In this document: positions 61,407-64,000 of the stretch, piece by piece
Layout: the number at the start of each line of letters is the position of its first letter
Position numbering within the stretch: the stretch's first letter is position 1
Assembly (NCBI RefSeq): GCF_958979055.1
Contig: NC_084890.1
Span: forward strand, 23,782,149-23,846,148
Length of the DNA: 64,000 bases
Origin: Alnus glutinosa
Lineage: Eukaryota > Streptophyta > Magnoliopsida > Fagales > Betulaceae
Reading direction: 5' to 3'
The notes under the pieces: model-generated
What the model was told of the DNA's origin: nothing
The model's database searches: none
What the model saw: the letters and a program-made list of their open reading frames with translations, nothing else
Made by a program: the position numbers and the translations under genes

Positions 61407-61757
61407 CTAAACAGGACACATAAAACCAAACAAAAGAGCAACAATTATTCCCCATGACATAAACAAAATGACATTTGATCGCTTCTCTTTTTTTGCTTGT
61501 TTCCGAAGTTCTTCTTCCATAGTCTTAATCTTCACCCTCAATTCGTATACAACCTCGCCGCCACGTTCACAAATGCGTGGTTCAAACCATTCAAAATATT
61601 TGCAATATGGGCCTTTGCTGTATTGAGCGCATCCAAAGAACCGTCTTCCAGGATTTTTCCTCGTCCATGAAGTTCTTAAATATGTTTTCATACCACAGTA
61701 GCATTCCCGTGCTGGCGCTTCACTGCAATTTTCCGATGATGACCAATTTGAAGACAT
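61407..61757 (-). CDS. Small GRF zinc-finger membrane protein of the MULE
   Basis: Intact 116-residue frame. A GRF-type zinc finger covers residues ~19-58 (C19-Y-C21, NPGRRFFGC with C43, C52, then FEWFE). A charged coiled-coil-like stretch follows (~70-93), then one hydrophobic segment near the C-terminus (VILFMSWGIIVALLFGFM, ~97-114). GRF fingers bind nucleic acid in other proteins. Proteins of this compact form are frequent in plant genomes, often beside MULEs. It is convergent with the transposase and inside the terminal repeats, like the second gene of two-gene MULEs. Its role is unknown. It remains open although the transposase is broken. Confidence 0.75.
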   Translation of the reverse strand: MSSNWSSSENCSEAPARECYCGMKTYLRTSWTRKNPGRRFFGCAQYSKGPYCKYFEWFEPRICERGGEVVYELRVKIKTMEEELRKQAKKEKRSNVILFMSWGIIVALLFGFMCPV

Positions 61758-62292
61758 CTAAATGAAAAAACAAATGACTTCAAATTAACAAAGTGGTTCC
61801 AAATCCAATTCCACACTGTTTCTCATTCAAAACTAAAAATTTCTGTCTTTCAAACAAAAAATATTATGTGTTTGGTCAGATTAATTTTCAGGCTTTCTTG
61901 AATATTTTTGTACAAAAATAAGAGGACCTAGTTTTAACATGCACAAATTAGAGTATCTGCAGATGCTGATGTCTTATTTTCTTATTAGTAACATCTCAAA
62001 TGCACTTGGCTTAGTTTGTTTGCAGTTATTCTTTCTTTTCTGCCATATACTAAACACTTGAGTATCTGAGATGATGGATGATAGCTTAATTTCTGGTTAA
62101 TAAGTCAGAAAATTATGTTTGTATTGATACTTATCAAAAAAAAAAAATTATGTTTGTATGATCTCCTTGTTACCTAACCTTATGGTTTCCATGTGAATGG
62201 TGCATATACATTGAACTATATTTTCAGATTAATGCATTTTATCCTATTACTGCTCTTAAACAATTAATACATAAAACCGAAACATCAACACA
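61758..62292. other. MULE interior upstream of the GRF gene
   Basis: Probable promoter and leader side of the minus-strand GRF gene. AT-rich; no other gene seen. Confidence 0.45.
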
Positions 62293-63001
62293 AACCAATT
62301 CCAACATTTCAGGAGAATAGAGTAAACCCTAAACAAAAATCTGTTCTACAAACTGAAGGGGGTTCTCAACAAAAAAAATCTACATACAGAAATCAGTGGA
62401 ACAAAAACCCCCCAAATGGTGGTGACCGGCAAAGACGAATGAAAAAGAACGAGGAATAGCAACAATACCATCGACGACTGGCGTGACTCGTGACTGGTGA
62501 AGCAGACGATAGGCCGAGTAGCGTGACCGGCGAAGTAGACGATGGGCTGCGCAGCATGACCGACGAAGAAATACGAGTGATAGCGTGACCGGTGAAGAAG
62601 ACTGTGAACTGGCGAAGAAGACGGCTACGGGTATCAGTATCAGGGACCAAACTGTGCGATTATGAAGAGTGGCGGAGTAAATGGAGGTTTTTTACTGTTG
62701 GGGAAAAAGAAGTCAGCCCTAAAATTTACTAAACTCTAGTCAGTCGACGTGGCCAACCCCAGACGACGTGGAAAATCCAAAAAACGACTAAAAACTAATT
62801 TGAAAACAAATATACACGTGTCAATTTTTGAGTGGGTTTGACGTGTAGGGCTAACAGAATCCGTCAATCTGGTGGATGGAAAATCGATGCAGAGAGTAAA
62901 ACGTAATTATTGCATACCACAGGGACCTCCCATGAACTTTTTAAACCATAGGGAGTAAAAAATAATTATGGCATACCATAAAGACCAACGATGCAATTAT
63001 C
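62293..63001 (-). repeat. MULE right terminal inverted repeat
   Basis: 709 bp, reverse complement of the left repeat with about 65 extra bases around 62490-62570. Ends ...ATGCAATTATC next to a (TA)n tract. Confidence 0.92.
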
Positions 63002-63217
63002 CATATATATATATATATACTTTAACCCTTACTTACAAAATTAAAAAATAATAATAAAAAAAAAAAAAAAATTATTTGACTTTCTCTCATTAAAATGTCA
63101 AGCTCCGTCCATGGTAATGGTAATATGACGTAGAAACACCATTACCCTTTAGAAAAGGGATAGTGCAGAGGGGTAGTGAGAATTTTACCTCCCACGCCAA
63201 ACAAGCCCAGCCAAAGG
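63002..63217 (+). promoter_or_regulatory. Proximal upstream region of DDB1
   Basis: 216 bp between the MULE end and the DDB1 start codon: an A-rich tract (63048-63074), then mixed sequence with TGACGTAG (63126) and a likely transcribed leader. The MULE therefore sits in or at the edge of the promoter. Confidence 0.5.
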
Positions 63218-63321
63218 ATGAGTATCTGGAACTACGTCGTTACGGCTCACAAGCCCACCAACGTGACCCACTCGTGCGTCGGCAATTTCACCAGCCCTCA
63301 GAAGCTCAACCTCATTGTAGC
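63218..63321 (+). CDS. DDB1: DDB1, exon 1 (gene continues beyond window)
   Basis: ATG 63218 opens SIWNYVVTAHKPTNVTHSC followed by VGNFTSPQKLNLIVA, the highly conserved N-terminus of plant DDB1, and ends at a consensus donor GC/GTAAGC (34 codons plus two bases). DDB1 is the WD-propeller adaptor of CUL4 ubiquitin ligases, acting in nucleotide-excision repair and photomorphogenesis (with DET1/COP10 and many DCAF receptors). Only about 3 percent of the ~1090-residue protein is here. The exon shows no damage. Confidence 0.9.
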
Positions 63322-64000
63322 GTAAGCCTCTCTTTCTCTCAATCTTCTTTACATTCAGGTGTTTTTTCAGATTCGTTTTTGGGATTTTCTCTTTCTGGTT
63401 AGGGTTTCGCGTTCGTTTTCATAAGCTAATTCGTTTCTTTGATTCGAATGTATCAAATTTTTTACAAGGTTTATCCTGTGCTTGAAGTTTATTTTATGCT
63501 TTGCTATTGGCGCTTCATACATTGAACCGCGAAAATGTAACAGTTTCTTCACTGTTTTAGGGTAGTTTAGAGAACTTAAAGAGAAAATAGGAATAGAGGA
63601 ATGGAAATTGTAGTAGAGTTGATTAATTCTGGGAAATTAACATAGATAAGGCATAATTCGAGGTTGCCAGCCTCCAAGAGAAAACTTCTCAAATCAACAG
63701 ACAGGTTTACCTAGCTATCACTAGGACTTATATATTGTCCTTCTTACAATACGCTGGAAACAAAGCATAAAACGACAGACTAAAACAAAGCATAAAACGA
63801 CAGCCTCTTCCACATAAACGACATAGCCTCCTCACAGCCAAAACGCACCGTTTGGCTTAAGCACACCGTTTTTAGCCAACCTTCTAGAATACCCAGCTGG
63901 ACCGCATTCTTCTCAAGAACTCGGACAAACTGCCTTTTGTCCTCATCTCTCCTTCACTTCAACTCCCTCTCCCTTCATCGATCTTCTATTCTTCAAGCTT
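63322..64000 (+). other. DDB1 intron 1 with probable antisense LTR
   Basis: No second exon is seen before the window ends. From about 63620 (TGATTAATTCTGGG) on, the minus strand looks like an LTR promoter region (ATATATAAGTCC, AAACGGTGCGTTTT). A short tandem duplication (AAACAAAGCATAAAACGACAG) lies at 63759-63802. The LTR reading is tentative because the other end is outside the window. Confidence 0.35.

Larger units (their letters stand above)
38571..63001 (+). mobile_element. Mutator-like element (MULE) with long inverted repeats
   Basis: Both ends read GATAATTGCA(C/T)CGTTGG inward and keep matching for about 640 bp (left 38571-39212) and 710 bp (right 62293-63001). Inside are a MURA-type transposase gene on the plus strand and a GRF zinc-finger gene on the minus strand. 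The 17.5-kb Tekay nest at 41595-59077 is a later insertion; without it the MULE is about 7 kb. Both flanks are (AT)n, so the expected 9-bp duplication cannot be confirmed. The right end lies 216 bp from the DDB1 start codon. Confidence 0.92.

Noticed and set aside
62393..62650. An 85-residue frame on the minus strand, mirrored by a similar frame at 38922-39113
   Set aside because: Both are the same sequence in the two MULE terminal repeats. The match is explained by the inverted repeat, not by a conserved gene.

Overview
This window is nuclear DNA of a flowering plant, almost certainly a woody-type eudicot. The evidence is GT-AG introns, plant versions of housekeeping genes, and plant-specific transposable-element clades. 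The species cannot be fixed from sequence alone. Only three host genes and one host-gene fragment are recognisable. Most of the 64 kb is transposable elements, many of them nested.

Layout. 1-1239: 3' part of a deletion-derived LINE. 2539-7466: antisense Copia element with 216-bp LTRs and a perfect 5-bp target duplication, sitting in the CT-rich leader of a Rho GDP-dissociation inhibitor gene (7665-9795, five exons) whose first exon has lost its ancestral reading frame. 11266-17073: solo LTR of a Tekay-type Gypsy element, invaded by a 5'-truncated LINE and a LINE tail. 18206-22345: intact nine-exon USP39/Sad1-type splicing factor, a catalytically dead ubiquitin-protease homologue. 22998-23510: antisense N-terminal fragment of a wax synthase-like gene. 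24399-37412: 5'-truncated CACTA transposon, split by a SIRE-like Copia (28289-36272) whose left LTR carries a 581-bp hAT element.

38571-63001: a Mutator-like element (MULE) with roughly 640-710 bp terminal inverted repeats. It encodes a broken MURA-type transposase and an intact small GRF zinc-finger protein. Its transposase gene is split by a 17.5-kb Tekay Gypsy nest (41595-59077), which contains a gag-only Athila-like element (49625-56144) and a fold-back MULE-type MITE (57452-57820). About 216 bp to the right of the MULE is the start codon of DDB1 (exon 1, 63218-63321), which runs off the window.

The nesting gives an order of events. LTR lengths agree exactly once insertions are subtracted: 1295/1295 bp for the SIRE-like element and 1461/1461 bp for the Athila-like element. 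The most puzzling structure is the Tekay nest. Both of its LTRs carry the Athila-like element at the same AGGTT site, yet the left copy is cut off in its gag and fused to the Tekay interior. The host genes (RhoGDI, USP39, DDB1) act in Rho signalling, splicing and CUL4 ubiquitin ligase biology. They share no pathway that the layout would suggest.
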